From positions 1,711,501-1,775,500 of the forward strand of contig CP060501.1 of NCBI GenBank assembly GCA_024760545.1: a DNA stretch of 64,000 bases, given 5' to 3'. Of the stretch, positions 51,951 to 62,540 are shown in pieces; positions within the stretch are counted from its first letter, which is position 1, and every line of letters begins with the position of its first letter. Under the pieces are notes generated by a model that was given only the letters and a program-made list of their open reading frames with translations, was not told where the DNA came from and made no database searches. A program made the translations under genes and the position numbers. This stretch comes from Nitrospira sp. (GTDB lineage: Bacteria; Nitrospirota; Nitrospiria; Nitrospirales; Nitrospiraceae).

Positions 51951-53018
51951 TCATCCGTCTTCTTGAGCCCTCCTCTTCCTGTCGAGTGCTATGTGAATAC
52001 TCCCGGCTACCACATGCTGCACCAAGTTATAAAAGATGATGGGAACCATGACGCGGGGGTAGGCGGCCAGCACGAGCGAGGCCAATACGAGGCCTGTTCC
52101 GTTGTTATTCATTCCCAGTCCATACATCAACGCAACGGTTTCTGACTCCTCCAATCCAAACCGACCGCTGAGCCAATACCCGACGGCAAATGCCGTCAGA
52201 CACAGACCTGTGGTAATGGCAAAGGTGACAGCGAGAAAATCCCAATCGTGTTCTGAAACTGCCTGAGGAAGGGAGACCGAGGCGTTTGAATAGTTCAATA
52301 GTAGCAACACCGCTGAATTCACGAGTTTGATGTACGGCATGATCGCCGCTAATGAGACTTCCGACGCGGTCATCCGGATACTGAGACCCAGGAGCGATGG
52401 AAGCACCACCCAGAGGCCCAGAAACCCTCCTGAGCCATAGGTAGAGACATTGTGTATGACAGTTTCATATTCCTCGGAGGCCATCTCGCCAAATACATAG
52501 AACGCCCACGGCGTGATAATAGGACTGAGCAGCGTTGAAAATAGGATCAACCCGAGACTTAGAGCCAGATTCCCATTCGAATTCTGCGTCCATGTCGACG
52601 AAGCGCCCGCAATGGGCATAGCTGCGACTAGCGCCAGGCCTACCAGAATGTGTTGCGCCTCCTCCGGGTTGTGCCACAACTGCAAAACCAGGGTAATGCC
52701 AAAGATATAGGCGATCGGAATAAGGACGTTGGCGACCAACCCGGTCATCAAGAGCCATTTGTGATCAAAGAGTGCTTTCAGGTGAGCTGCTTTCAGCCCG
52801 AGCCCGGCATTGAACATGAGGATTGCAAGGAGAACCAAGAGAACCGAGATGGGGGTCCCCGTTCCGGAGAATGAAAGGGTGCCAAAAGAGATCTGTCTGA
52901 TCGCAAGCCCGGGCCTGGGATAGACCGCAGCCAGCGCATAGACACCGAGGAGGAACCAGAGGAGGTGATGATGTACGAGCTGAGACAGGCCAAGAAATGT
53001 AAATTTCCGCGCTTCCAT
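51951..53018 (-). CDS. Bile acid:sodium symporter (BASS) family transporter
   Basis: A 355-residue membrane protein with about ten helices. Family signs include VAAMPIAGASSTWTQNSNGNLALSLGLILFSTLLSP in the first half and GLGMNNNGTGLVLASL in the second (the crossed unwound helices that bind sodium). The ATG at 53018 follows GAGGAG; a TTG at 53048 is less likely. Substrate is unknown; many members carry organic acids or bile-acid-like compounds with Na+. It stands alone. Confidence 0.9.
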   Translation of the reverse strand: MEARKFTFLGLSQLVHHHLLWFLLGVYALAAVYPRPGLAIRQISFGTLSFSGTGTPISVLLVLLAILMFNAGLGLKAAHLKALFDHKWLLMTGLVANVLIPIAYIFGITLVLQLWHNPEEAQHILVGLALVAAMPIAGASSTWTQNSNGNLALSLGLILFSTLLSPIITPWAFYVFGEMASEEYETVIHNVSTYGSGGFLGLWVVLPSLLGLSIRMTASEVSLAAIMPYIKLVNSAVLLLLNYSNASVSLPQAVSEHDWDFLAVTFAITTGLCLTAFAVGYWLSGRFGLEESETVALMYGLGMNNNGTGLVLASLVLAAYPRVMVPIIFYNLVQHVVAGSIHIALDRKRRAQEDG

Positions 53019-53335
53019 CTCCTCATGCCCCTGACATCGAAGTTTCAATGAGGATGCCGATCATGGCAAGAGATATCGAAAAGAAGTTTTTTAGACTCAA
53101 TTTTCAATCTGCAAGGGTGAATCCAAAAACCTCTGCTATGCCTGTCATCGTGAAAGCACTAAATATTGAGGCTGTGATGGTTTATAGGAGTGGCTCAAGA
53201 ACAACTGATTTGAGACTATGCCAGATAATCCAAAGGAAGATCGAGCTGAAATAGCTACATAGCAAGTGCAGACTTTTCTCCAGGGTCAAGGGCCGGCGGC
53301 TGTTGGCTCGAGCGCGGTGGGAGGCGTCTTGCCGC
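53019..53335. other. AT-rich gap without a supported gene
   Basis: About 317 bp between the symporter and the methyltransferase. A 68-codon plus-strand frame (53048-53254) has no ribosome binding site, hydrophobic segment or known motif and I do not count it. The stretch is clearly AT-richer than its surroundings and may carry promoter and decayed sequence. Confidence 0.4.
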
Positions 53336-53956
53336 TCATCGAGCCGGCGACCACCGGAAACGGAAATACATGAACCGCTGTTCGGATTCCCACGGCGTAA
53401 GATGTGTCTCTCGCCGAACCTCCTGCAGAGTGAACTCTGACCCCAACTCCATGATGAGGGTTTGCTCATCGTAGCGCATGACAGCGAGGTCACTGCATTG
53501 TGGTGGCCCATCCACCGCAAAGGTGGCAACAATAACCGTGCCGCCCGGCTGCAAGGTGCGCCGCAATGCCGCAACGTATCCGCGCCGATCTTCCGGAGCC
53601 ATCAGAAAATGGAATACTGCCCGGTCGTGCCAGAGGCCAAAGCGATGCGGAGGCGCGAACGTGGTCACGTCAGTTTCAAACCACTCCACATCAGCGGCTC
53701 GGGCCCCGAGGCGAGCGCGGGTCTGAGTCAGCACGACTCCGGACACATCGAGCACAGCGAGCTGGGTGTACCCGGCATCAAGTAGGCAGTCAATGAGTAT
53801 GGATGCCCCACCGCCAACATCGATAACTCCGGCATCCTTGCGCAACCCTGACGCGGTGATGAGCGCCAGTGAAAGCTCAGGGCGGCGCTGATACCAGCTT
53901 ACATCCTGCGCCCCCTTAGTCTGATAAACGTGGTTCCAGTGTTGTTGACGGTTCAT
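53336..53956 (-). CDS. Class I SAM-dependent methyltransferase
   Basis: A 206-residue Rossmann methyltransferase. The SAM loop is VIDVGGGASILIDCLLDAGY (motif I, E/D-x-G-x-G), followed by LAVLDVSG (acidic motif II) and LRRTLQPGGTVIVATF (motif IV-V region). It is of the thiopurine/Tellurite-resistance-like (TehB) size class. The target is unknown. It is followed after 140 bp by the DUF3175 gene on the same strand. Confidence 0.9.
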   Translation of the reverse strand: MNRQQHWNHVYQTKGAQDVSWYQRRPELSLALITASGLRKDAGVIDVGGGASILIDCLLDAGYTQLAVLDVSGVVLTQTRARLGARAADVEWFETDVTTFAPPHRFGLWHDRAVFHFLMAPEDRRGYVAALRRTLQPGGTVIVATFAVDGPPQCSDLAVMRYDEQTLIMELGSEFTLQEVRRETHLTPWESEQRFMYFRFRWSPAR

Positions 53957-54096
53957 GTGCGTGCCAAAAGCGTTACTGTTTGAATCCTAAGAGACTGATC
54001 GATAGTCACAGAGAAATCAAGATGAAGGGTTGGGATTACCTGGAGGGATTATGGATGCTGCCTCAAGTGGCTCTGTAAGCTTCCTATTCGTAACGA

Positions 54097-54414
54097 TCAT
54101 TGCTTCACATCGGGCTTTCCGAATAGTTTGCGCAGCTCATCTTTAGCCTCTTGGAGCTGCGCTGTTTGCTTGACGCTCAGGTTTGTCCCGGCTCGGTTGA
54201 TGTAGAAATTGAGCATGGACATCGCTGATTGGAACGGCGTGCCTTTCCGGCGCGTGCTGCGCAGGGAGGAGCGTTTGAGTGAAGCGGCAATTTCTCGAGG
54301 ATTCGACTTGGTGAAGACGCCTAGCTCCAAGTCCAAAGCATCGCTGCGCTTCATGACATCAGCCGACCACTTGCGGGGATTTTTCGGACGCAGCTTCTTG
54401 GTTTTCTGAGCCAT
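54097..54414 (-). CDS. DUF3175 domain protein
   Basis: A 105-residue basic protein matching DUF3175: it begins MAQKTKKLRPKNPRKWSADV and contains SNPREIAASLKRS and SAMSMLNFYINRAG. GGAG lies 6 nt before the ATG at 54414. The Lys/Arg-rich N terminus suggests nucleic-acid association. Members are common in environmental Proteobacteria and often plasmid- or stress-linked; function is unknown. Confidence 0.88.
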   Translation of the reverse strand: MAQKTKKLRPKNPRKWSADVMKRSDALDLELGVFTKSNPREIAASLKRSSLRSTRRKGTPFQSAMSMLNFYINRAGTNLSVKQTAQLQEAKDELRKLFGKPDVKQ

Positions 54415-54572
54415 CAGAATCTCCGTCCGACTCGCGACGGTGCAGCAGAACTTGCGAACAGCACATCGGCTAACTGCCACGATATCCCCTGAGAGCCCGC
54501 AAGGGTACGGACGAATTCCCTAGCTGAGTTCCCGTTGTACCGATTTCTTGATGACAGAGACAAGCAGGACGA

Positions 54573-55985
54573 TTACTCGCCCTGTATGGGAATGTACATG
54601 ACGTTCCCTTGTCGATTCACGAGCAGGAGGGCGAGATCGGTAGGTTTCAGTGGATCGGCAAGACGCTGAAAGATCGCGAAGTTGTTGACAGGTTGCCGGT
54701 TGAGCTCCAACACGACATCGCCGGGTTGCAGTCCCGAGGTTTCGGCCAAGCTGCCCTCCTCGATGTCCGTCACAACCACCCCGCTATTCACCGGTAAATC
54801 CATCTGTCGTGCCAGAGGAGGAGTCACGTCATCGAAGACCACTCCGGAGAGCGGATGGACCGTCGACACGGCGGCTGAGGCAGCCTGGCTTTTCTTTGCG
54901 CGTTCACGCGGCGCTTCCTGAATGACCAAATCGGCCTGATATTGCTTCCCGTCACGAATGAGATCCAAGCGATGCTTGCTGCCGATGGGTGATTGAGCCA
55001 CCAGGTTCCGCAGCTGGCCGCTATCCATAATGTCTCGCCCATCGAAGCGCACCACCACATCGCCTCGTTTCAGACCGGCTCGCTCGGCAGAGCCCTTGGA
55101 GTGCACATCGGTCACAATCGCGCCCTTGACATCCGGAAGGCGAAACAGTTTCCCAAGCGACGGGCTGACGTCTTGCGTCGAAGCTCCCAGAAATCCACGC
55201 ACCACACGGCCCGTCTTGATGAGGCTCTGCATGGCGGCACGAGCCATGTTACTGGGTATCGCGAACCCGACCCCCACGCTTCCACCGGTCGGACTCGCGA
55301 TCGCCGTATTGATGCCGATCAGTTCGCCGTGGATGTTGACCAAGGCTCCGCCGGAATTCCCAGGGTTGATCGGCGCATCTGTTTGGATGAAATCTTCGAA
55401 GTCCGCCACTCCCACATCCGCGCGGCCGACCGCGCTCACGATGCCGAAGGTGACGGTACGGCTCAACCCCAGCGGGTTCCCGATGGCGAGCACGAAGTCG
55501 CCGACAGCGAGATGACTCGAGTCTCCCCACACCGCCGATGGAAGATTCGAGGCTTGAATCTTGACGACCGCGACGTCGGTCTTTGGATCGGTCGCGACGA
55601 CTTTTCCTTTATATTGACGCCGATCCGCCAGAATTACTTCCACATCGACGGCATCGGCCACCACATGGTTGTTCGTCACGATGTACCCATCCGGCGAGAC
55701 GATCACCCCGGAGCCTTGCCCATACTGACGGCGTGTCGGAGGCTCTTTGAACAGCCCGAACGGCAACGCTTCGTCACTGAAGGCTTGGTCGCGCACCATG
55801 ACGGTCGACGCGATGCTCACCACCGCCGGAATAACCTTACTGGCCGTGCCTTTGACTTGGCTCTGTAAGTCATGTCCGTTCGCCGCAGGAATCTGTTGGG
55901 TGGCGGCAAGGCCCAAACCCGGAACCACCAGACTGACCAGAAATCCCCAGACGGCAAGCGGCATCACAAACCCACTGTTTCTCAC
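54573..55985 (-). CDS. DegQ/HtrA-type serine endoprotease (Do family)
   Basis: A 470-residue periplasmic protease-chaperone. It has a signal peptide (FVMPLAVWGFLVSLVVPGLGLAA), the trypsin-like domain with the catalytic triad His (TNNHVVADA), Asp (DPKTDVAVV) and Ser (NPGNSGGALV), then two PDZ domains (GFLGASTQDVSP and GVVFDDVTPPLARQ regions). The GTG at 55985 was chosen because AGAGAGG precedes it and the signal peptide then starts at once; the open frame extends to 56129. It degrades or refolds misfolded envelope proteins. Confidence 0.93.
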   Translation of the reverse strand: MRNSGFVMPLAVWGFLVSLVVPGLGLAATQQIPAANGHDLQSQVKGTASKVIPAVVSIASTVMVRDQAFSDEALPFGLFKEPPTRRQYGQGSGVIVSPDGYIVTNNHVVADAVDVEVILADRRQYKGKVVATDPKTDVAVVKIQASNLPSAVWGDSSHLAVGDFVLAIGNPLGLSRTVTFGIVSAVGRADVGVADFEDFIQTDAPINPGNSGGALVNIHGELIGINTAIASPTGGSVGVGFAIPSNMARAAMQSLIKTGRVVRGFLGASTQDVSPSLGKLFRLPDVKGAIVTDVHSKGSAERAGLKRGDVVVRFDGRDIMDSGQLRNLVAQSPIGSKHRLDLIRDGKQYQADLVIQEAPRERAKKSQAASAAVSTVHPLSGVVFDDVTPPLARQMDLPVNSGVVVTDIEEGSLAETSGLQPGDVVLELNRQPVNNFAIFQRLADPLKPTDLALLLVNRQGNVMYIPIQGE

Positions 55986-56296
55986 CAAAGTGCCTCTCTT
56001 GTTCGGGCGTGTGTTCTGAGCTTTTGGAGATGCCCTGCGCCAGCCTATCATGCAGACCATGCCCGCGCATTCATATTCGATATGACATCTTGCAGATGAA
56101 TGCCTTCTCGCCGACGCATGGTATGCCACCCCACTGACAAGATAGTACCCAGCGTCAGGCAGCCTGTAAATACTGCGCGAGTCTTTGCGCTAACAGCAGC
56201 CGTTTCGACATTGCCAGGTGTCACTTGGGCGGTTGTGTTACGATGATTACAGTCTCTGGTTCTCTTTAGAATTGGCTGTTACCCAAGAGGCACACA

Positions 56297-57037
56297 ATGA
56301 CACGTCTCGCCGCGAACTTCATGACCCTCACTCTGCTGATAGCAGCGTCAGGAATTCTTGTCTCACCTGGGCATACCGAAGAAGGCAAATTCGGAACCCC
56401 GAAGGGGGATGAAGGCACCAGGATTTTCAAAGCCATGGAGCACCCTCATTATACGGGGGAGTTTCGCATCAAAGGCGATCGGGCGACCCTCATCGGAAGC
56501 ATGAACGATACTGCGCCGTGGGACCATCTCGATTATGCAGGCAAGCATCTGAATCCTGTGAAAGGGACGATCGAGATCGAGGTAAACGAACACACCAACA
56601 CAGGTCGGGTGGTGGCCGAATTCGTCGAAGGCAGTGATCGATATCGCATCGTCTTTGATCGATTTGCCGCGAGAGCACCATTTCAGGATGGAGGCATTGC
56701 TACCCGAATCTACGAACATGGGGATTCGAACCATGGCGATCCGTTATACCCGAAAACCTGGTTGTACTTGGGAGGATGGGGCACGGGGACGATGTATAAG
56801 AACGATCAAGTGCTCTACCAGGACTATGACGCGCACTTCATGGTGATGGAACGCTCTCGCGATCCCAAGACCCATGAAGTCCGATACCCGATCAAGCGGG
56901 CCTTACCCGGCGGCGAAACCGATCCTGCTGGGATGGAGATCGACCTCTGGGTGCGGTCTAAAGAGCAAAACACGAATAATTTTCCTCCCTTCGAGACCTT
57001 TGTCCATCTCTGCTGGGAAGAAGTGACTTGGCGATAA
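56297..57037 (+). CDS. Hypothetical secreted protein (246 aa)
   Basis: A signal peptide (core FMTLTLLIAASGILVSPG) precedes a mature domain rich in aromatic and acidic residues (AMEHPHYTGEFRIKGDRATLIGSMNDTAPWDHLDYAGKHL, later LGGWGTGTMYKNDQVLYQDYDAHFMVM). Not recognised. It starts near an ACACA-GAGGCAC context at 56297 and ends 3 bp before the next gene, so the two are probably one operon. Confidence 0.7.
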   Translation: MTRLAANFMTLTLLIAASGILVSPGHTEEGKFGTPKGDEGTRIFKAMEHPHYTGEFRIKGDRATLIGSMNDTAPWDHLDYAGKHLNPVKGTIEIEVNEHTNTGRVVAEFVEGSDRYRIVFDRFAARAPFQDGGIATRIYEHGDSNHGDPLYPKTWLYLGGWGTGTMYKNDQVLYQDYDAHFMVMERSRDPKTHEVRYPIKRALPGGETDPAGMEIDLWVRSKEQNTNNFPPFETFVHLCWEEVTWR

Positions 57038-57040
57038 GCC

Positions 57041-57706
57041 GTGAGCATATCTCTCCAACGCCTTCTCTTGCTTTCCATCCTGATGATAGCCGTCCCGGCG
57101 ATTGGGTCGCCGCCTGATGACCCAACGCGTCTGTGGACATTTGACAACGATCCACCGCAAGCACTTCCCACTGAGTTTCAGGTAGGTACCTTGTTTGATG
57201 GAAGACCCGCCGGTGAGTGGAAGGTCCTTGAAACTGATCGCGCTCCAAGTCCCTCTCACGTCCTGGCTCAACTTATGGGAAAGGGCGCAGAGCACGCGTA
57301 TAAAACGGTGCTCCTCAATGGGATCGCGGCATCCGACATCGACCTGGCAGTCTCGTTCTTGCCGATTTCCGGCAAAGCCGATATGGGAGGCGGACTGATC
57401 TGGCGGGCCACCGATGATCGCAACTACTACCTGACGAGAGCGAATCCACTAGAGCAAAATATTCGCGTCTATCGGGTCGTCAAGGGTGTCAGGCATGTGC
57501 TCAGGAACTTCGATCAGATCATTGACATCCGACAGTGGCATTCGCTTCGCGTCGTCACGAAAGGATGCCAGGTCCAAGTGTTCTTCGATGAGAAGCCGGT
57601 CTTTGATCTGTGTGATCAGACGTTCACCTCCGGCCATATCGGACTCTGGACGAAATCCGATGCCATCACCTATTTCGACGATCTTAAACTCCAGATTGTG
57701 CGCTGA
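57041..57706 (+). CDS. Secreted protein with LamG/3-keto-disaccharide-hydrolase-like domain
   Basis: A 221-residue protein, GTG-started, with a signal peptide (LLLLSILMIAVPAIGS) and a jelly-roll domain (RLWTFDNDPPQALPTEFQVG, GLIWRATDDRNYYLTRANP, GHIGLWTKSDAITYFDDLKLQ) of the concanavalin-like lectin/glucanase type used by 3-keto-disaccharide hydrolases and DUF1080 proteins. It lies 3 bp after the preceding secreted protein. The catalytic activity is uncertain; sugar binding is likely. Confidence 0.8.
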   Translation: MSISLQRLLLLSILMIAVPAIGSPPDDPTRLWTFDNDPPQALPTEFQVGTLFDGRPAGEWKVLETDRAPSPSHVLAQLMGKGAEHAYKTVLLNGIAASDIDLAVSFLPISGKADMGGGLIWRATDDRNYYLTRANPLEQNIRVYRVVKGVRHVLRNFDQIIDIRQWHSLRVVTKGCQVQVFFDEKPVFDLCDQTFTSGHIGLWTKSDAITYFDDLKLQIVR

Positions 57707-57743
57707 GCATGCCCATGTGGGTAACGGCCAGGAGAGATCGCTT

Positions 57744-58079
57744 TTAGACAGTCGTACGAGGGGCATACATGATGACGGCCATGCCCACAAAACACACGAT
57801 GCCTCCAATAATGTCGAATCGGTCCGGACGAGCGCCGTCGACGGCCCAACCCCAGAGTAAGGACAACAAGATAAACATTCCACCGTATGCCGCGTAGACT
57901 CGTCCGAAGTGTGCCGGCTGTAAGGTTGGAATCACGCCATATAGAATCAGAATGGCAGCGCCCGCCGCGCCGTAGATCCAATGCTTGCCCTCTCTCATCG
58001 CGAGCCAGACCAAGTATCCGCCGCCGATCTCACACAAGCCAGCGAGCACAAACAGTCCTAACGAACTAAAAACGGACAT
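57744..58079 (-). CDS. ynfA: YnfA (UPF0060) family membrane protein
   Basis: A 111-residue SMR-like membrane protein with four helices ([82 protein letters not shown]). The [11 protein letters not shown] and [12 protein letters not shown] motifs are characteristic of YnfA, whose transport role is unclear. Start ATG at 58079. Confidence 0.92.
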   Translation of the reverse strand: MSVFSSLGLFVLAGLCEIGGGYLVWLAMREGKHWIYGAAGAAILILYGVIPTLQPAHFGRVYAAYGGMFILLSLLWGWAVDGARPDRFDIIGGIVCFVGMAVIMYAPRTTV

Positions 58080-58135
58080 TCTTGCATCCTTTCCGAGTGG
58101 CCTGACACTCACGATGGCTTTTATTGCAGGACCAT

Positions 58136-59332
58136 TCAGGCACGTGACGACCGGCCCTCCTTAAAGGCCACCAGCGCGATTGCACAAACACCAAACGTCG
58201 CCCCCACATAGAATGTGAACGGCGCGCCGAATTGTTCCCACATGATGCCCGCGAGCGCGCTTGCGGCGAGCAGAGCCACCCCGCAGGCCAGATTGAAGAA
58301 GCCGTATGCGGTCCCGCGTAGATCCGCGGGTGAGGCACCGGCAATCATAGCGGCGAGCAACCCTTGCGTCATCCCCATATGTACACCCCACAAGACAACG
58401 CCCACCAGCACCACACCCCAGTGATTGTTGACGGCTAATACCACATCGGCGGCTATCAGAACGATCAGGCCTAATACCAGCAGCTTCGTATGGCTCATCG
58501 TATCGGAGAGCTTGCCAAACGGATACGCCGATAATGCATAGATCAGATTCATTGCGACCATGATCAAAGGAACGAGAGCGATGGGCATTCCCCCTTGCTG
58601 GGCGCGGAGGACAAGAAAGGCCTCACTGAAGCGAGCCAGCGTGAACACTGATCCGATTCCCACCACCCACCAATAGGCGGAGTCGAGCCGCCGGAGATTA
58701 TCCCTTCGAATCGGGTTGGTCCTTGTCTCGGTTTGACGGCATGCAGGCTCCTGAACCCCGAAAGCCAGGAGTACCACGGCCATCACGCCTGGGATAACGG
58801 CCACCCAGAAGACTGCCCGAAAGTCATTGGCCCAAAGAAGCATCAATCCGACGGCCACCAATGGGCCAACGAACGCGCCGACAGTATCCAGCGACTGCCG
58901 CAAACCGAACGCTGCGCCTCGGAGGTGCGGCGGTGCGATGTCCGCCACCAATGCATCGCGCGGTGCGCCCCGCACTCCCTTTCCGACTCGATCCAGCAAT
59001 CGTGCGGTTAATACCATGCCCACCCCCGGAGCGAGCGCAAAGAGGGGTTTCGTGATTGCGGACAAGGCATAGCCAAACACGGCCAGTGCCTTACGTTTTC
59101 CAAGATAGTCGCTCAGCGTACCGGAAAATACTTTGACGACCAGAGCAAGAGATTCGGCTAATCCTTCGACAAGACCGACAGCAATGGTGCTTGCGCCAAG
59201 GGTTGTGACCATGAACAACGGCAACAGGCTATGAATCATTTCCGATGAGATGTCCATCAGCATGCTGACGAAGCCCAGCGCCCAGACACCGGATGGGATG
59301 TGACTTTGTGGACGGTTCATCTGTGACTGCAT
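58136..59332 (-). CDS. Major facilitator superfamily transporter
   Basis: A 398-residue, 12-helix transporter. The MFS A-like motif is [18 protein letters not shown] in loop 2-3, and motif [21 protein letters not shown] in the first helix; [18 protein letters not shown] is also typical. Substrate is unknown; position beside the metal efflux genes suggests resistance or efflux, but nothing in the sequence decides this. Start ATG at 59332 (or 59320). Confidence 0.9.
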   Translation of the reverse strand: MQSQMNRPQSHIPSGVWALGFVSMLMDISSEMIHSLLPLFMVTTLGASTIAVGLVEGLAESLALVVKVFSGTLSDYLGKRKALAVFGYALSAITKPLFALAPGVGMVLTARLLDRVGKGVRGAPRDALVADIAPPHLRGAAFGLRQSLDTVGAFVGPLVAVGLMLLWANDFRAVFWVAVIPGVMAVVLLAFGVQEPACRQTETRTNPIRRDNLRRLDSAYWWVVGIGSVFTLARFSEAFLVLRAQQGGMPIALVPLIMVAMNLIYALSAYPFGKLSDTMSHTKLLVLGLIVLIAADVVLAVNNHWGVVLVGVVLWGVHMGMTQGLLAAMIAGASPADLRGTAYGFFNLACGVALLAASALAGIMWEQFGAPFTFYVGATFGVCAIALVAFKEGRSSRA

Positions 59333-59396
59333 CCAAGTTGAAGACCCGAACGGAGAAGCCGAACAAACATCATGCCCGTAACCATTCCGGAACCTT

Positions 59397-62300
59397 TCAT
59401 GAAGTAAGACAATCCTTAGGCTCTGGAGCGAGTGTGGAAGACTGCGTCTCCCGTCGTTGAACGATCCTTTCTTCCATCCACCGATAGAGCACCGGCAACA
59501 CCACCAGAGTCAACGCTGTCGACGAAATCAATCCACCAATCACGACCGTCGCGAGCGGCTGTTGGATTTCGGAGCCTGGTCCCGTCACGAGGAGTAATGG
59601 GGTAAGCCCAAGCGCCGCCACGAACGCGGTCATCAATACCGGGCGAAGCCGTAAGACCATACCGGTCAAGACCGCCTCGTCAAGCGACATCCCCTGCTGT
59701 CGTAATTGGTTAATGTAGGCAATCTTTACCATCCCATTGAGCACTGCGACTCCGAACAGGGCGATGAAACCGACGGACGCCGGAACGGAGAGATAGAGTC
59801 CTCCAATCAGCAACGCCGCGAGGCCGCCGACCATGGCAAATGGAATGGCCAGAAGAATCAGAGCGGCCTGCCGGAGGTTTCCGAACGTAAAGAACAAAAG
59901 GATGAAAATGAGTCCGATGACCAACGGGACAACGATGGTGAGGCGAGCCATGGCACTCTGCTGATTTTGAAACTGCCCGCCCCAGGTTACATAGTAACCA
60001 GACGGGAGCTGTACCAGTTCGGAGACTGCCGATTGCGCCTCCTGGACCGCGCCGACCAGGTCCCTCCCGACGACGTTCGCCTCAATGACAATCCTGCGGC
60101 TGGCATGTTCCCGGCTGATTTGCGCCGGTCCCTCGACAATTCGAATGTCGGCAAGTTCTCTCAGCGGGATGCGGGAGCCGTCCGGCGCCGTCACCCATAG
60201 CGCCGCGATTGATTCGACATCACCCCGACGATCATCCGGAAATCGCACCATGATGGGAAACCTCCACTGCCCTTCGAAGACTTCCCCGGCGCCGATCCCG
60301 GCACCGATGGCCTCGATGACTTCCGTGATATCGGCCACATTGATGCCGTGACGCGCAACCATGGATCGGTTGATGTCGAGTGTTAAATAGTACAAACCCG
60401 CGACTTGCTCCACTCGAAGGTCGGACATGCCGGGGACCTGCCGCATCACTCGGGCGATCTCTTCTCCTTTGGTCCATAGAATGTCGAGGTCGTCGCCGAA
60501 CAGTTTGACCGCGACCTGTGACCGGACTCCCGACACCAATTCATCCACACGCATCGAGATCGGCTGAGATAACCCGAATGCAATGCCGGGCATCTGACTC
60601 AGCCGGCTGCGGATTTGGGCTTCGATGGCACGCTTGCTACGGACTTTCCACTCGGATTCAGGCTTGAGCAAGACATACATGTCGCTGAGTTCCATCCCCA
60701 TGGGATCCGTCCCCAATTCGTTCGCGCCGGTACGCGACACCACGGAACGCACGTCCGGGATCTCCAGCAACAGACGTTCGACCTGTCCCGCTATCTTGAG
60801 TGATTCGTTGAGGCTGATGCTTGGCAGCCGTACCAGATTCACCACAATCGACCCTTCGTCCATAACGGGCACGAACTCTCGCCCGATATAAGGGATCAGC
60901 GCGAAGCCTCCTACCAAGACTCCAACCGCGGTCACGACCACAAGCCGCGTTCGGCGAATAGCACTCTCCAAGAACTGCCGATAACGCCTGCGCACCATCG
61001 TTAACCCGCGTCCTCCGTCTGCCGCCTTGCTCGGCCGCATGAGCAGAACGGCCAGTACGGGAACCACGGTCATGGAGAGAATGAGGGAACTCAGTAAGAC
61101 GATCACCACGGTCAAAGCCAATGGCACGAACATCTTGCCTTCCAGACCTTGCAGAGTCAGGAGCGGGGCAAAGGTCAGCGCGATGATCAACTCCCCGAAT
61201 AGACTCGGTCGCCGCACTTCCAGCACGGCGCGCAAAACCACGGGCAGCCGTTCTGACACGGTCGTCAGAGGGGCTCGGCCTTCTGATTGCTCACTCAAGT
61301 GACGCTCCACGTTTTCTACTTGCACGATCGCGGCATCGACGATCATCCCGAGCGAAATCGCTAGCCCGCCTAACGACATCAAATTGGCCGAAAGACCCGT
61401 GCGTTGCATAATCAGGAAGGTGGCCAACGCAGCCAGCGGCAACATGAAGGAGACCACGACCGCGCCGCGCACATTCCGTAGGAACACATAGAGCACCAAG
61501 ACCACAACCGCGGCCCCCTCTAACAAGGCGCGCTCGACCGTATCGAGCGCCCGAGTCACGAGCTCGATGCGATCATAGAACGGGATCACCGTCACACCGG
61601 CCGGCAATACACGATTGATCAGCACAACCTTGTCCTTGACCGCGGATACCACCTCTCGGCTGTTTCCTCCGCGCAGCATCACGGCGATTCCTTCGAGCAC
61701 CTCCCCCTCTCCATCTCGCGTGACGCCGCCTAACCGGACGGCATGCCCTTGGCGAACTTGCGCCACGTCTCGGAGGTACACCGGCGTCCCCTTATGCGCC
61801 GCGACGACGATGCGCTCCAGATCCTCTGAGGATCGAGCCAGTCCTTGTCCGGTGACGACCAGTTTGTCGCCGCCCTTCTCGATATAACTCCCGCCGGCAT
61901 TCTGGTTATTCTCCGTGACGGCCATTTGAACTTGACGCAGGGTGAGCCCCAGACTCGTAAGTTTGTTCGGTTCCACCAAGACCTCGTACTGCTTCACCAA
62001 CCCACCCAAGGTGTCGACATCCGCCAGCCCCGGCACCGACCGCAACATGGGCCGGACCACCCAGTCTTGAAGCGTGCGCAAATCCCGGAGATCGCGCGAT
62101 GGCCCTTCCACGAGATACATGAATACTTCGCTGAGGCCCGTACTCACCGGGCCGAGCATCGGGTCAGCTCCTCGCGGGAGCTTGGATCGCGCCTGGAGCA
62201 GCCGCTCCAGAATGAGCTGCCGGGCGAAATAGATGTCGACCGCATCATCGAATACGACCGTAATCACCGAGAGCCCGAAGCGCGAGACCGACCGCAACTC

Positions 62301-62540
62301 TGTCTTGCCTGGGAGGTTGGTCAATTCGATTTCGAGCGGAAAGGTCACGAGTCGCTCGATCTCCGGGGGGGCAAGCGCAGGGATACGGGTGATGACTTGG
62401 ACTTGGACAGGCGTGACGTCCGGAAACGCATCGATGGGCAAACGGCTGAACGAGGCAACGCCAGCCAGGATCAACGCCGCAACCGCAAGAAGCACGATCA
62501 GTCGCTGTTCCAGCGAGATTCGGATCAGCCGTTCCATCAT
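59397..62540 (-). CDS. Heavy-metal RND efflux pump, CusA-like
   Basis: A 1047-residue HME-RND pump. It starts MMERLIRISLEQRLIVLLAV and has the HME signature FSRLPIDAFPDVTPVQVQVITRIPALAPPEIERLVTFPLE-like segments. In helix 4 the motif reads GLAISLGMIVDAAIVQVENVERHL: the first Asp of CzcA (D402) is Ser396 while D402 and E409 match CzcA D408 and E415, closer to CusA. This points to monovalent metals or an atypical specificity rather than Zn/Co. It overlaps the CusB-like gene (CTATGA). Downstream lies the MFS gene. Confidence 0.92.
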   Translation of the reverse strand: MMERLIRISLEQRLIVLLAVAALILAGVASFSRLPIDAFPDVTPVQVQVITRIPALAPPEIERLVTFPLEIELTNLPGKTELRSVSRFGLSVITVVFDDAVDIYFARQLILERLLQARSKLPRGADPMLGPVSTGLSEVFMYLVEGPSRDLRDLRTLQDWVVRPMLRSVPGLADVDTLGGLVKQYEVLVEPNKLTSLGLTLRQVQMAVTENNQNAGGSYIEKGGDKLVVTGQGLARSSEDLERIVVAAHKGTPVYLRDVAQVRQGHAVRLGGVTRDGEGEVLEGIAVMLRGGNSREVVSAVKDKVVLINRVLPAGVTVIPFYDRIELVTRALDTVERALLEGAAVVVLVLYVFLRNVRGAVVVSFMLPLAALATFLIMQRTGLSANLMSLGGLAISLGMIVDAAIVQVENVERHLSEQSEGRAPLTTVSERLPVVLRAVLEVRRPSLFGELIIALTFAPLLTLQGLEGKMFVPLALTVVIVLLSSLILSMTVVPVLAVLLMRPSKAADGGRGLTMVRRRYRQFLESAIRRTRLVVVTAVGVLVGGFALIPYIGREFVPVMDEGSIVVNLVRLPSISLNESLKIAGQVERLLLEIPDVRSVVSRTGANELGTDPMGMELSDMYVLLKPESEWKVRSKRAIEAQIRSRLSQMPGIAFGLSQPISMRVDELVSGVRSQVAVKLFGDDLDILWTKGEEIARVMRQVPGMSDLRVEQVAGLYYLTLDINRSMVARHGINVADITEVIEAIGAGIGAGEVFEGQWRFPIMVRFPDDRRGDVESIAALWVTAPDGSRIPLRELADIRIVEGPAQISREHASRRIVIEANVVGRDLVGAVQEAQSAVSELVQLPSGYYVTWGGQFQNQQSAMARLTIVVPLVIGLIFILLFFTFGNLRQAALILLAIPFAMVGGLAALLIGGLYLSVPASVGFIALFGVAVLNGMVKIAYINQLRQQGMSLDEAVLTGMVLRLRPVLMTAFVAALGLTPLLLVTGPGSEIQQPLATVVIGGLISSTALTLVVLPVLYRWMEERIVQRRETQSSTLAPEPKDCLTS

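Noticed and set aside
53048-53254. 68-codon ORF next to the symporter
   Set aside because: No ribosome binding site, hydrophobic segment or motif; sits in an AT-rich gap.
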